The notes under the pieces are model-generated. The model had not been told where the DNA came from, searched no databases, and saw only the letters and a program-made list of their open reading frames with translations. Source: Chitinophaga niastensis (GTDB lineage: Bacteria > Bacteroidota > Bacteroidia > Chitinophagales > Chitinophagaceae). From it: a DNA stretch of 64,000 bases. Position 1 is the stretch's first letter; each line of letters opens with the position of its first letter. The stretch is taken from the NCBI RefSeq assembly GCF_003014755.1, contig NZ_PYAW01000001.1:1984001-2048000 (forward strand), written 5' to 3'. The position numbers and the translations under genes are program-made. This document shows, in pieces, positions 1-8,790 of the stretch.

Positions 1-278
1 TGCTGGTATATAATTATATCACTATCATTGCTATCGCTGTACCATGTATATTTTTTATCTACATGATCATAACGCGGCCACATTTTTTACTGATAGATAA
101 TTATTTTTTTAAGCGGCACCAGGTTTTTGTTGATATAGATGATAAATACAACTATGAAAGGGCCAATAGGGAAAAAGAGATGGATGCTATTTTAGATAAG
201 ATCCATAAAAAGGGAATGAACAGTTTAACGAAAAGCGAGAAGGAAAAACTGGATAGGTATTCACAACAGATAAATTAA
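1..278 (+). CDS. C-terminal end of a membrane protein, probably rhomboid-family protease (partial)
   Basis: The reading frame is open from the left edge (first full codon at position 3) and ends with TAA at 276-278, so only about 91 C-terminal residues are visible. They begin with a hydrophobic membrane segment (about residues 1-22, ending near IYMIITR). A charged cytoplasmic tail follows, with the signature MDAILDKIHKKGMNSLTKSEKEK split over about 30 residues. That tail resembles the DUF6576-type helical end found after the membrane core in many Bacteroidota rhomboid serine proteases. The catalytic region lies outside the window, so the assignment rests on the tail alone; another membrane protein with the same tail is possible. 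Confidence 0.55.
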   Translation, partial: LVYNYITIIAIAVPCIFFIYMIITRPHFLLIDNYFFKRHQVFVDIDDKYNYERANREKEMDAILDKIHKKGMNSLTKSEKEKLDRYSQQIN

Positions 279-280
279 GT

Positions 281-327
281 AACAGCATCCTCCTGATATA
301 CCAGGAAGATGCTGTTGCTTTGTTTTA
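281..327. terminator. Bidirectional intrinsic terminator between convergent genes
   Basis: A 15-bp stem with one mismatch (arms beginning aacagcatc and ending gatgctgtt) closes a short loop and is followed by a T-rich run at 316-326. It begins 3 bases after the stop of the left-edge gene and reaches the stop of the convergent lipoprotein gene, so it can serve both. Confidence 0.8.
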
Positions 328-1443
328 GTGTGTTTTCATTAAGTAACCAAACAAACCATGTGTTTCTTCTACAGGGCCTGCTGTGAAAAATAACTGTTTT
401 GGGTTGGCCTTAGGTACATCATTTTCCAATGCCCATAACCCCTGAATAACGATAGGGATGTCCTTGTTCTGTAAAGGACCTACAAATTTTCCATCATCAT
501 CATACATGTTAATACGGCCATCGCCAAAGTTGCCGACGAGGATAGCATGTGTCAGATTACAGAATGGGGTTCCAGATTCTACCATTCCCCATGGAGAGTT
601 AAGCGCTCCCTGCGATGCAAATCTTTTTATCAGCATGCCATTGGTTCCGTAAATATCTACATATCCGTTGCCCGGACCGGATTGATCATCCATTTTGTTA
701 GGCTTTTGTAAGGCATAAGTAACAAATAATCTTTTGCCTATAAGCCTGATATTGAAAGGTGCAAAGCCGGCAGGGATGGTCGGATCATGGAATGGTTTTG
801 TAGTAACCAGGTTAAAATCTTTATCAAAAACATCCACTTTAGCATCCCTGAAATTAGTGGCATACAGGAAATTACTGCCGCCATCATTAGCTAATGCCAG
901 TCCTTTATACACTGCCATTTGTGAGGATCTGTTGGCTACAATCACAGCTGCACTGCCGCCAGCCCAGGCTGCAATGGTACCGTCTTCTGTAGCAAAAATA
1001 AACTTGCTGGGGGTAGGTTGTTTACCACTCCAGATAACAAAATCTGTTGTGCTGTTAAATACAACGCCGGTAGGCGCACCGGAACCGGTACCATCGGGGC
1101 CGGGAATGGTTACTGAGGGGCGCAGGGTGGCGCCTGTTTTATCATAAACGGGACTGAGGCCGGTATGGTTAGCAGCCAGCCAAAAAGGACCACTGGGGGC
1201 CACCGCAATCCCCCAGGCATTAACAAGACCCGTATCAATTCTGGCGGCACCAAAACCGCTAACATCTGCCACTAAATTGGTTTGTTTGTAATCGTCCAGT
1301 ATAATTTCCTGGACCAGCTGTCTACAACCTGTTATGAGCAGGAGGAGCGTACACGCAAGCACGCTGATAAAAGCAATCATAAAGGGATTGCGGGTGATTT
1401 TGTTTTTCAACGCAGACTGCTCGTTGGCAATTTTTTTTAACAT
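325..1443 (-). CDS. TIGR03118 family lipoprotein (beta-propeller-like)
   Basis: This 372-residue protein matches the TIGR03118 family by its conserved N-terminal course: NLVADVSG, LVNAWGIA, then GPFWLAANHTG and a GAPTGVVFN block. The family is predicted to fold as an NHL-like propeller; no enzymatic role is established. Residues 1-40 form a long basic n-region, a hydrophobic core and a lipobox ending ITGC at Cys40, so it is probably a membrane-anchored lipoprotein. A start at the internal Met22 would give a signal without positive charges, so the longer form is preferred. It stands alone, converging on the left-edge gene, and is separated from the glucan locus by a strong terminator. Confidence 0.8.
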   Translation of the reverse strand: MLKKIANEQSALKNKITRNPFMIAFISVLACTLLLLITGCRQLVQEIILDDYKQTNLVADVSGFGAARIDTGLVNAWGIAVAPSGPFWLAANHTGLSPVYDKTGATLRPSVTIPGPDGTGSGAPTGVVFNSTTDFVIWSGKQPTPSKFIFATEDGTIAAWAGGSAAVIVANRSSQMAVYKGLALANDGGSNFLYATNFRDAKVDVFDKDFNLVTTKPFHDPTIPAGFAPFNIRLIGKRLFVTYALQKPNKMDDQSGPGNGYVDIYGTNGMLIKRFASQGALNSPWGMVESGTPFCNLTHAILVGNFGDGRINMYDDDGKFVGPLQNKDIPIVIQGLWALENDVPKANPKQLFFTAGPVEETHGLFGYLMKTH

Positions 1444-1670
1444 TTTTACAGATTTAAAAGGTGATAAAATGCAACCCTGGGAAGGCTGTGGCCATATTAA
1501 ATTCAGCGGAATAGCAAAGCCTGATTATACTACCAGTCCGGTACAATGAAAAAGGAATGATGGTTAAAAAGAAGGGGCAAGGGAAGACAGGACAATAGAC
1601 TTGCAAGTACGGAGATTACACTAAAAACGTTGCCTCGGGGTAAAAAATTATTTTTAAGGATGCACAAATT

Positions 1671-1711
1671 CAAAAGGGTCAAATCATCTTCCTGATGATT
1701 TGACCCTTTTG
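1671..1711. terminator. Strong hairpin terminator at the end of the glucan locus
   Basis: The arms at 1671-1688 and 1694-1711 form a perfect 18-bp stem with the 5-base loop ttcct. It lies 17 bases past the GH16 stop on the minus strand. It probably ends the susC-susD-PKD-GH16 transcript. Confidence 0.8.
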
Positions 1712-1727
1712 ACAGACTGGAGCTTAG

Positions 1728-2762
1728 TTAATTCTTATAAACCCTTATATAATCCACTTCCATGGATGCGCTGGTAAACGCCGGATCAATGGCGCCGCCA
1801 AAATTACCGCCTATGGCGAAATTAAATATCACAAAGAAATGCTGGTTAAAAGGCAAACTACCTGTATTCGTAAATGTGTAAAATAACTGATCATCTACAT
1901 AAAACCTGATGAGGGTAGGCGACCAGTCAACAGCATATTTGTGAAAGGCAGTAGTTGCATTAGTGATCATCAGCGTACTGCCGTCACCGTTAGCACCGGA
2001 ATGATTAGGGTGATGCAGCGTGCCGTAAATTTTATTAGGCACATTGCCTTTATGCTCCATGATATCTATTTCACCACAGGCAGGCCAACCGGCAGTTGTA
2101 ATATTGCTTCCCAGCATCCAGATAGCGGGCCATGTACCGCCACCGGCGGGCAGTTTGGCGCTTACTTCTATCTTACCATACTTAAAAGAAAATTTATCTT
2201 TCGTGAGCATCCTGGTAGAGGTGTAGGCACTGCCGGCATAGTTTTCTTTGATGGCCGTGATTTTCAGGATGCCATTAGCTACGGTTACATTCTCTGGCCG
2301 GTTAGTATAATATTGCGCTTCTGCGTTGCCCCATCCGTTGTCGCCGGTACCAATATCATAGCCCCATTTTTTAGGATCAGGAGGACCATCGGTATTAAAT
2401 TCATCCGACCAGAGCAAGGCGCTTACATTTACCGCCACCTGTATAGATTTGCTGATAACAAGTCCGTCGGCACTCTTTGCTGTAACAGTAACGGTGTAGC
2501 TGTGATGCCCTACAACCGTGTAACTATAATTAGCGATGCCATTGGCCACAGTTTGATATGTACCGTTACCAAAATCGTAATCATACGTTACTGCATTTTC
2601 GGCGACGGCTGTAAAAGTTACTGCACCGCTGCTGTCGGCACTCACCACGGCATTTACAACCAGGTTGGAAGGCGCTACCTTTGCGGCTGGTTTAGTTTCA
2701 TTTTTTCCGCAACTGGCAATACTGATGAGTAGTGCCATCATAATTACTGAGATATATTTCAT
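1728..2762 (-). CDS. Glycoside hydrolase family 16 beta-glucanase lipoprotein with PKD domain
   Basis: This is an endo-acting beta-glucanase, probably on beta-1,3 or mixed-linkage glucan such as laminarin, displayed as a lipoprotein. Residues 1-18 are a lipoprotein signal ending IASC18. A PKD/Ig-like domain spans about 33-113 (DYDFGNGTYQ, then YSYTVVGHHSYTVTVT). The GH16 jelly-roll starts at about 117 (LLWSDEFN). The catalytic signature is GEIDIMEH, with nucleophile Glu231, assisting Asp233 and acid/base Glu236. The extra Met between Asp and the last Glu is the laminarinase-type EIDIxE form. It is the last gene of a four-gene SusCD locus and starts 4 bases after the PKD lipoprotein stop, indicating co-transcription. 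Family assignment is secure; substrate is inferred. Confidence 0.93.
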   Translation of the reverse strand: MKYISVIMMALLISIASCGKNETKPAAKVAPSNLVVNAVVSADSSGAVTFTAVAENAVTYDYDFGNGTYQTVANGIANYSYTVVGHHSYTVTVTAKSADGLVISKSIQVAVNVSALLWSDEFNTDGPPDPKKWGYDIGTGDNGWGNAEAQYYTNRPENVTVANGILKITAIKENYAGSAYTSTRMLTKDKFSFKYGKIEVSAKLPAGGGTWPAIWMLGSNITTAGWPACGEIDIMEHKGNVPNKIYGTLHHPNHSGANGDGSTLMITNATTAFHKYAVDWSPTLIRFYVDDQLFYTFTNTGSLPFNQHFFVIFNFAIGGNFGGAIDPAFTSASMEVDYIRVYKN

Positions 2763-2766
2763 ACGC

Positions 2767-3651
2767 TTACTGAATTGCTATTAATTTTACATACCATGCA
2801 CCGGGTGCCTGCAAACAACGTAAACTCATATGAGTATCGGTTCTTTCCAGTACCTGGTATTTATGAACGCCAAGATACATACCAAGATGTCCTTTGTTGG
2901 AGAAAGTGATAAATTCTTCCGTAGCGCTGCCATCATAACCAAAGGTTTCTGTGTAGTCAGCAGCTTTGGGGCCGGTTAAAGTATAGTCGCCGGTACCGGT
3001 AAGCGTGGGATCAAAGTCTACCAGGTATTCTTTTTTTCCGAACAGATCATTGTTTGTTTTGTGTGAAAATACATTGCCCGCCGCAGTAAAAGTATATACA
3101 TCATCATAGATACCTAAGCCGGCTTTTTCATTGGGAGCCGCCGCCCACCATGCGGGTGTAAACACCGCGGCATCTGATACACCCAGATGGCCGGGTGCAT
3201 CTTTATCTACCCGCCATTTTTTGCTGCTGTTGTTAGTCAGCATGGTAACCAATCCGGGATCAGGTGTAAATGCGCGGTATACCGTCAGATCAGCTGTATT
3301 TACGCTTGAAACACCTGCTTTACCGGCAGCTGTTACCGTGATGGTAAATTGTTTATTGCCGGTATGTTTATATTGATAAGCAAATTCATTGGAGGTGGCA
3401 ATTTTGGCGGGTTGTCCATCACCAAAATCTACTTTATAATTAAAGGCATGATCTGCTGTAACGCTCAACAGGATAGAGCCTGAACCATCGCCATAAGGAT
3501 GTGTAGCATCTTTTCCCACAACGGAAATGTTGAGTGCAGGTTTCGACGGTGTTATTACATCTCCGAAACTGTAATCATCTTTTTTACAACTACTTAATAA
3601 AAGCAGTGTGGCTAAAAAAAGCCGGGTAAATAATTTTATTTGTTTTGTCAT
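2767..3651 (-). CDS. PKD-domain surface lipoprotein, probable glycan-binding protein of the glucan locus
   Basis: This 294-residue lipoprotein has a signal ending LSSC22. A PKD domain follows (about residues 38-128; NYKVDFGDGQ, then YQYKHTGNKQFTITVTAAG). The C-terminal beta-rich region (about 130-294) has Trp/Tyr-containing strands such as KKWRVDKD and FTPAWW, and ends GAWYVKLIAIQ. Proteins of this shape occupy the third position of laminarin-type SusCD operons and act as surface glycan-binding proteins that hand substrate to SusC/SusD. No catalytic motif is seen. It lies between susD and the GH16 gene, the position normally held by a SusE-type binding protein. The binding role is inferred from position and domain order. 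Confidence 0.75.
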   Translation of the reverse strand: MTKQIKLFTRLFLATLLLLSSCKKDDYSFGDVITPSKPALNISVVGKDATHPYGDGSGSILLSVTADHAFNYKVDFGDGQPAKIATSNEFAYQYKHTGNKQFTITVTAAGKAGVSSVNTADLTVYRAFTPDPGLVTMLTNNSSKKWRVDKDAPGHLGVSDAAVFTPAWWAAAPNEKAGLGIYDDVYTFTAAGNVFSHKTNNDLFGKKEYLVDFDPTLTGTGDYTLTGPKAADYTETFGYDGSATEEFITFSNKGHLGMYLGVHKYQVLERTDTHMSLRCLQAPGAWYVKLIAIQ

Positions 3652-3687
3652 AATATGGTGTGCTGAATTAATTAGTGAATAGAAGTA

Positions 3688-5187
3688 CTAATACCCTGGA
3701 TTTTGTGTCAGTTGAGAGATGTCAACTTCCTTTTGTGGTATCGGGAACAACTCATTTTTTCCGGCTTTAAATCCGGCGATAATGGTAGCTGCCCTGCCTG
3801 TTCTTACCAGGTCAAAAAAGCGGTCGCCTTCCATCGCCAGTTCCAGCCTGCGCTCATCCCAGATAACCTGTTTTAATGCAGTACCGGTGAGTGTTACATC
3901 ATGTAAGAGATCATTAAAAGCACGACGGCGTACCTTGTTTAAATACGTTTGTGCTTTATTATCATTGGGAGTAGTAGCCCTGTTATTGGCTTCTGCAGCC
4001 ATTAACAGCACATCCGCATAACGAATGGTCCTGTAGTTATTCAAATAGTTCAGCTCAGGCTGACCAGAAGTTTCGCCTTTTCTTGGAAGGTATTTCTGGT
4101 TATAAAGACCGGTATTTTTATAAGGAGCTACCTGGTAAGAAATATTAAATTCGGGATGTGCGGTCTTATACACTTCAATATCCAACACGGTTACATCTTT
4201 CCTTTGATCACCGGAAGCATAGGCTTTCGCTAACTCCAGTGTGGGCAGATTGGTACTCCATCCGGCGGCATAAGGACTTGATCCGTTCAGACCGCGTATG
4301 CCGCATTGTTGTACCGCATAGTTACCCTGGCCCCTGGTAGCGCCTCCCCAGTTATAATAAGGAGAGAGATTGGAATATTGAATTTCAAAAATTGATTCCG
4401 GTCCGTTTTCACCAGACTGTAAAAAAATGTCACCAAAGTTTTGTACTAAAGTAAACGGCCCGTTTACTACATTTTCCAGCATGGCTGCGGCAGCATCAAA
4501 TTTATTTTCATACAGCAATACTTTACCTAACAAAGCCTGGGCTGCATATTTAGTGATGCGGCCAGCCTGCGCATTGGTAGGCGGTAATACGGCAATGGCA
4601 TTATTCAGATCCAGTTCTATCTGTTTATATACATCATCTTTTGAAGATCTTTTTAATGACCTGGAATCAGTGATGGAAAGCCGTTTATTTGTAAACAGCG
4701 GAACGTCTCCAAAAAACTTAACCAATGTAAAATAATAGTAAGCTCTCAGGAAATATGTTTCTCCATACAGCGCATCTTTACCTGCAAAATCAATGGTGAG
4801 GCCTGCGGGATTTTTGTCCTTAAACTGGCCCAGGTAATTGACGCGGTTAATGCCTTCATAGGCAGATGACCATATCTCTGTTAAATAATCGTTGTTAGTG
4901 GTAATGGTGTAATCATCTATTTGTTGCAATCCCAGTACATCGGAGGCGTTTTCACCGCCGGTTACAGCATTGTCTGATGCAATGTCGCCAATAGGTACTG
5001 CCTGATTGAGCCACTGGATGGGGGAGTAGGTACTCACCACCATTGTTCTGTAATCACTTTCTGTTTTCAGGTAATCGAGATCCGTTACTTTATAATCGTC
5101 GTGCGGATTGTAATCCACCCACTTCTTGCAGGAAGTTATTGTTATTATGAAAAGGAGAACACCTGCTATTTTTAGTATGTTTTTCAT
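3688..5187 (-). CDS. SusD/RagB family nutrient-binding lipoprotein (glucan locus)
   Basis: This is an outer-membrane lipoprotein that caps the SusC channel and binds oligosaccharide. Translated from the ATG at 5187 it has 499 residues and a lipobox ending TITSC20, followed by KKWVDYNPHDD, the usual SusD beginning. The N-terminal helical repeats are typical (YLKTESDYRTMV; ALYGETYFLRAYYYF), as is the C-terminal part (RYADVLLMAAEANN; VIWDERRLELAMEGDRFFDLVR). A GTG overlapping the susC stop at 5211 would add eight basic residues; the ATG gives a normal lipoprotein signal and was chosen. It follows susC directly. Confidence 0.93.
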   Translation of the reverse strand: MKNILKIAGVLLFIITITSCKKWVDYNPHDDYKVTDLDYLKTESDYRTMVVSTYSPIQWLNQAVPIGDIASDNAVTGGENASDVLGLQQIDDYTITTNNDYLTEIWSSAYEGINRVNYLGQFKDKNPAGLTIDFAGKDALYGETYFLRAYYYFTLVKFFGDVPLFTNKRLSITDSRSLKRSSKDDVYKQIELDLNNAIAVLPPTNAQAGRITKYAAQALLGKVLLYENKFDAAAAMLENVVNGPFTLVQNFGDIFLQSGENGPESIFEIQYSNLSPYYNWGGATRGQGNYAVQQCGIRGLNGSSPYAAGWSTNLPTLELAKAYASGDQRKDVTVLDIEVYKTAHPEFNISYQVAPYKNTGLYNQKYLPRKGETSGQPELNYLNNYRTIRYADVLLMAAEANNRATTPNDNKAQTYLNKVRRRAFNDLLHDVTLTGTALKQVIWDERRLELAMEGDRFFDLVRTGRAATIIAGFKAGKNELFPIPQKEVDISQLTQNPGY

Positions 5188-5210
5188 TTTTCGTCTTTTT
5201 ACTTTTAACA

Positions 5211-8200
5211 CTACAATTTGAAATCAATGCCGAAAGACCATGTTCTGGCCTGGGGATATGCACCTCTGTCTACGCCCGTATCCAGTATGCCACCTGCTAT
5301 TTCCGGATCATAACCGGAGTAGCGGGTAAAGGTATACGCGTTCTTAACCTGTACGTATACACGTACCTGTCTGAATCCGGCATGTTGAAAAACGGAGGCG
5401 GGCAATGTGTAGCCTAATTGAATGTTTTTAAGTTTTATAAAAGAACCATCTTCTACATATCTGTCGGATACCCTGATATTGCTGTTGCCATCTGTGAAAG
5501 AGTACCGCGGATGACGTGCATTATTAGTGCTGCCGGGGCCGGTCCATCTGTCTAAAACATCTCTGAATTTATTGGTGTAGTTGGCATTTCTTTCATAAGC
5601 TCTGTACACATCATTACCAACAGAAGCATAGGTGAAAATATTCAGATCAAAACTTTTATATCCTAAAAATAAGTTCCAGCCCATTGTGAATTTAGGGAAG
5701 GGGTTACCGATCATGGTTTTATCCTTATCATTAATTACGCCGTCTCCGTTTACGTCTACAAAGCGGATATCGCCTGGTTGTGCGCCATCTTGTTTCGGTG
5801 CTTTGGCGATATCAGCGACGGATTGAAACAAGCCATCTGTTTTATAGCCATAGAAATAACCTGGTATTTGCCCTTTTTCAAACCGGGTAACGGTTTGAGA
5901 TTGACCGTTAAAATAGTTGCCACCATTTATTACAGCGGTATTATCTGTATTGGTGCCGGTAACCATGTTTTTGGAAGAAGTAAAAGTTATGGAGGTGCTG
6001 ATCGATAACTTATTGGCTATTTTATCGGTGTAGCCCAGCGACATATCTACCCCGCTGCTTTTTGTAGCGCCGATGTTAGCATCCGGTACCTTTGCGGTGC
6101 CCAGATAAAGCGATACAGAAGGAGTGAATAATAAACCGCTTACTTCTTTCTGGAAATAGTCTGCTGTTAAAGAGAATTTATTTTTGAAGAAGGTAATGTC
6201 AAACCCAACATTTGATTGTTTTTGTTTTTCCCAGCTTAATGCAAGGTTTTGATAAGACCCGATGGTAGATCCCGGAAGAAAACTATTGCCGAATGTATAG
6301 CCGTTGTTATTGGCGTTATCATAGTTAGGTCCGCCGGTGATCACCTGTATGGAAGGAGGATTTACATTTTCATTTCCCACCGTTCCATAGCTGCCTCTTA
6401 TTTTTAAATAATTAATAAAATTAGAATGAAAGAAATCTTCACTGGAAATTATCCATCCTAAGGAGCCGGAGTAGAAATCAGCAAACTTGTTATCAGGCCC
6501 GAATGCATAGGAACCATCACGTCTTGCGGTAAAGGAGGCCAGGTATTTATCTTTATAATCATAATTTATCCTGCCAAAATAAGAAAGGTTTTTTCTGAAC
6601 CCACGATCTTTATTCATGTTGCGTGCATTCAGGTTAGGGGCCACATCTCCTGATTTATCACGCACCTGCTGGGCAACACCATTGATAATAGTATCGCGGT
6701 AATACACTACGCCGGCGCTGTTGGTACCGGTAGCAGCTGTGAGGTCTGCAAATGTCCAGGAGTTAAAAGGTACATCCTGCGCAGTAGCTGTAAGACCATT
6801 ATAGGTGCTTTTAGCCATAGAAAAACCGGCTACTGTTTCAAAATGATGATCCTTTTTTATATTGAAGTTGTAATTGGCAAATGTTTCTGCAGTAAAACTA
6901 AAATTGCTTTTTTTGTATTCCGTTACGCTGTTATGTGCGCTGGAGGAAATGCCACCCAGATCATTTTTGGTAACAACCGTAGCGCCATCTGCATTCATGG
7001 TATTCTCCACATTCAAAGGGCCGTAGAAAACCAGTGGGATAAAGGATTTGCCCGTCTCATCCCAATTGGTATAACCAAAACGGGAAGTGAGTTTTAAGTT
7101 TTTCAGGATATCATATTGTAATTCCGCTTTGCCATATAACTTGTTGCCATTGGATGTTTGATAGGTATTATCCAGTTTGGTAAGCGGATTAAATATTTCT
7201 GATCGCAGCAGGTCGCTGAAGCCGTATTTACCAACGGTATTAGGTACTGAATTTAATACCGGAACGGTAGGATCAAAGTTTAGCGCGCTGCCAATGATGG
7301 AGTTAAAGGAATTTTCCCGGATGCCTTTACTTCTTATATTAACATAGCTGGTATTGAGGATTAATTTCAATTTAGGTGCCAGATCTATCCCAATATTGGC
7401 TGTACCATTAATCCTGTTAAAGTTGGATTTACTGCCACCGCCCACAATACCATCCTGACCGAGATAACCGGCAGCAATAAAATAAGTCATTTTTTCACTG
7501 CCGCCCCGGGCGCCTACATTATAGTTTTGCATGGGCGCCTTGTGGAATATTTCTTTTTGCCAATCGGTACCGGCACCCAGTTTTGATATATCGGGGAAGA
7601 TAAGATTGCCCCCGGCGGCCACGCTGCCTTCATTGATAATGCCGCCGTATTCGGTAGCATTTAATACACCGATGGTTTTTAGTACTTCCTGTACCCCATA
7701 ATTAGCATTGACGGTGATCTCCGGTTTTTGATTTTTTTTGCCGCTGCGGGTGGTTACTACAATCACGCCGTTGCCTCCTTTTACGCCATAAATGGCCGTG
7801 GTAGCGGCATCTTTTAATACGTTCAGGGATTCTATATCGGCAGCGTTAATAGCATTCAGGTCGTCCAGTGTTTGCGGAATACCATCTATTATTACTACCG
7901 GGTCTGTTCCGGTAAAGGAAGGAATACCCCTGATCAATACTGTTGGTTTAGCGCCCGGTGAGCCGCTTTGAATAACGTTGACGCCTGAGGCTCTTCCCTG
8001 CAGTGCTTCTTCAAGCCTTACCGGCCGGAGGTTAGCAATGTCTGTTCCCTTAATAGTGGAGATGGCACCGGATACTTTGGTGATCTTTTGCGTGCCATAA
8101 CCTACTACTATTACTTCGCTTAATTCTTTAGAAGAAGATGATAAGCGAATAGTAACTGGTGCATCCGAAACGGGTACTTCCTGTTGCGTGTAACCTAAGG

Positions 8201-8426
8201 CGGTTACGGTCAGGGTTTTTTCTCCGGGAGCAACGGCAATTTTAAACACGCCGTTCGCATCAGCGGCTACCGCTGCCTTGGAAACCTTGCCTGCAATGGA
8301 AGCACCCGGTACAGGTGCACCTGTTTCATCTGTTACCTTGCCGGTAACTGTTTTGTTTTGTGCCCATGACACAGTGGCAAACAATAACAATACAGGAATT
8401 AAAATGCTTGGTAAAATCTTTTTCAT
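5211..8426 (-). CDS. SusC/RagA family TonB-linked outer-membrane transporter (glucan locus)
   Basis: This 1071-residue TonB-dependent transporter imports oligosaccharides with its SusD partner. Residues 1-22 are a signal peptide (cleavage near SWAQ). A carboxypeptidase-like regulatory domain follows (about 25-95; VTGKVTDETGAPVPGA). A SusC box VIVVGYGTQ comes next, then the plug (about 115-230; VLIRGIPSF, DGIPQTLDD, IESLNVLKDA, GVIVVTT). The rest is the 22-strand barrel ending FGIDFKL. There is no STN domain, so it is not expected to signal through an anti-sigma factor. This fits the divergent SusR-like regulator upstream. It is the first gene of the minus-strand operon. Confidence 0.95.
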   Translation of the reverse strand: MKKILPSILIPVLLLFATVSWAQNKTVTGKVTDETGAPVPGASIAGKVSKAAVAADANGVFKIAVAPGEKTLTVTALGYTQQEVPVSDAPVTIRLSSSSKELSEVIVVGYGTQKITKVSGAISTIKGTDIANLRPVRLEEALQGRASGVNVIQSGSPGAKPTVLIRGIPSFTGTDPVVIIDGIPQTLDDLNAINAADIESLNVLKDAATTAIYGVKGGNGVIVVTTRSGKKNQKPEITVNANYGVQEVLKTIGVLNATEYGGIINEGSVAAGGNLIFPDISKLGAGTDWQKEIFHKAPMQNYNVGARGGSEKMTYFIAAGYLGQDGIVGGGSKSNFNRINGTANIGIDLAPKLKLILNTSYVNIRSKGIRENSFNSIIGSALNFDPTVPVLNSVPNTVGKYGFSDLLRSEIFNPLTKLDNTYQTSNGNKLYGKAELQYDILKNLKLTSRFGYTNWDETGKSFIPLVFYGPLNVENTMNADGATVVTKNDLGGISSSAHNSVTEYKKSNFSFTAETFANYNFNIKKDHHFETVAGFSMAKSTYNGLTATAQDVPFNSWTFADLTAATGTNSAGVVYYRDTIINGVAQQVRDKSGDVAPNLNARNMNKDRGFRKNLSYFGRINYDYKDKYLASFTARRDGSYAFGPDNKFADFYSGSLGWIISSEDFFHSNFINYLKIRGSYGTVGNENVNPPSIQVITGGPNYDNANNNGYTFGNSFLPGSTIGSYQNLALSWEKQKQSNVGFDITFFKNKFSLTADYFQKEVSGLLFTPSVSLYLGTAKVPDANIGATKSSGVDMSLGYTDKIANKLSISTSITFTSSKNMVTGTNTDNTAVINGGNYFNGQSQTVTRFEKGQIPGYFYGYKTDGLFQSVADIAKAPKQDGAQPGDIRFVDVNGDGVINDKDKTMIGNPFPKFTMGWNLFLGYKSFDLNIFTYASVGNDVYRAYERNANYTNKFRDVLDRWTGPGSTNNARHPRYSFTDGNSNIRVSDRYVEDGSFIKLKNIQLGYTLPASVFQHAGFRQVRVYVQVKNAYTFTRYSGYDPEIAGGILDTGVDRGAYPQARTWSFGIDFKL

Positions 8427-8790
8427 ACGAGAATTTTATTTGACAATTTTGCATACGGGAATGCCCTGACCAGATTGGTTTTCTGGCTGAGGAGGGTTGA
8501 TCTTTCGTTATTATTTGATAAATTATATTGTAAACAGCCGATCTGGCTGCTGTGATAATAGCCAACAACGATGCGTACTGACTACCTGTATTTTTAAAAA
8601 TCCGATCATGATTTCAGTTGGTCTGCGTCTAAAGTTTTACCTTACTTTGAATAATTAAAATTACACGATCCACTGTATGACGCAAATATTCAGGGTACAT
8701 CTATACTTCATCATAATTATCTAACTAAATGATTACTAATAAATTTCAACTACATCATTAGTACATCTAACAACATAATAACTACGTTTC
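8427..8790. promoter_or_regulatory. Divergent control region between susC and its SusR-like regulator
   Basis: This 364-bp AT-rich spacer separates the minus-strand glucan operon from the plus-strand regulator and must hold both promoters. No gene was found in it; a minus-strand frame that enters from inside susC lacks any recognisable domain. No confident -33/-7 pair (TTTG / TAnnTTTG) or operator could be fixed by eye. Confidence 0.5.

Noticed and set aside
734..1147. Plus-strand frame of 137 codons opposite the TIGR03118 gene
   Set aside because: Antisense shadow of a recognised gene; no domain.
1941..2732. Plus-strand frame of 263 codons opposite the GH16 gene
   Set aside because: It is fully antisense to a gene with clear catalytic motifs, has no domain, and is composed of Ile/Arg/Cys-rich shadow sequence.
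8326..8568. Minus-strand frame running from the susC spacer into susC
   Set aside because: Overlaps the susC signal region in another frame; no domain or conserved start.
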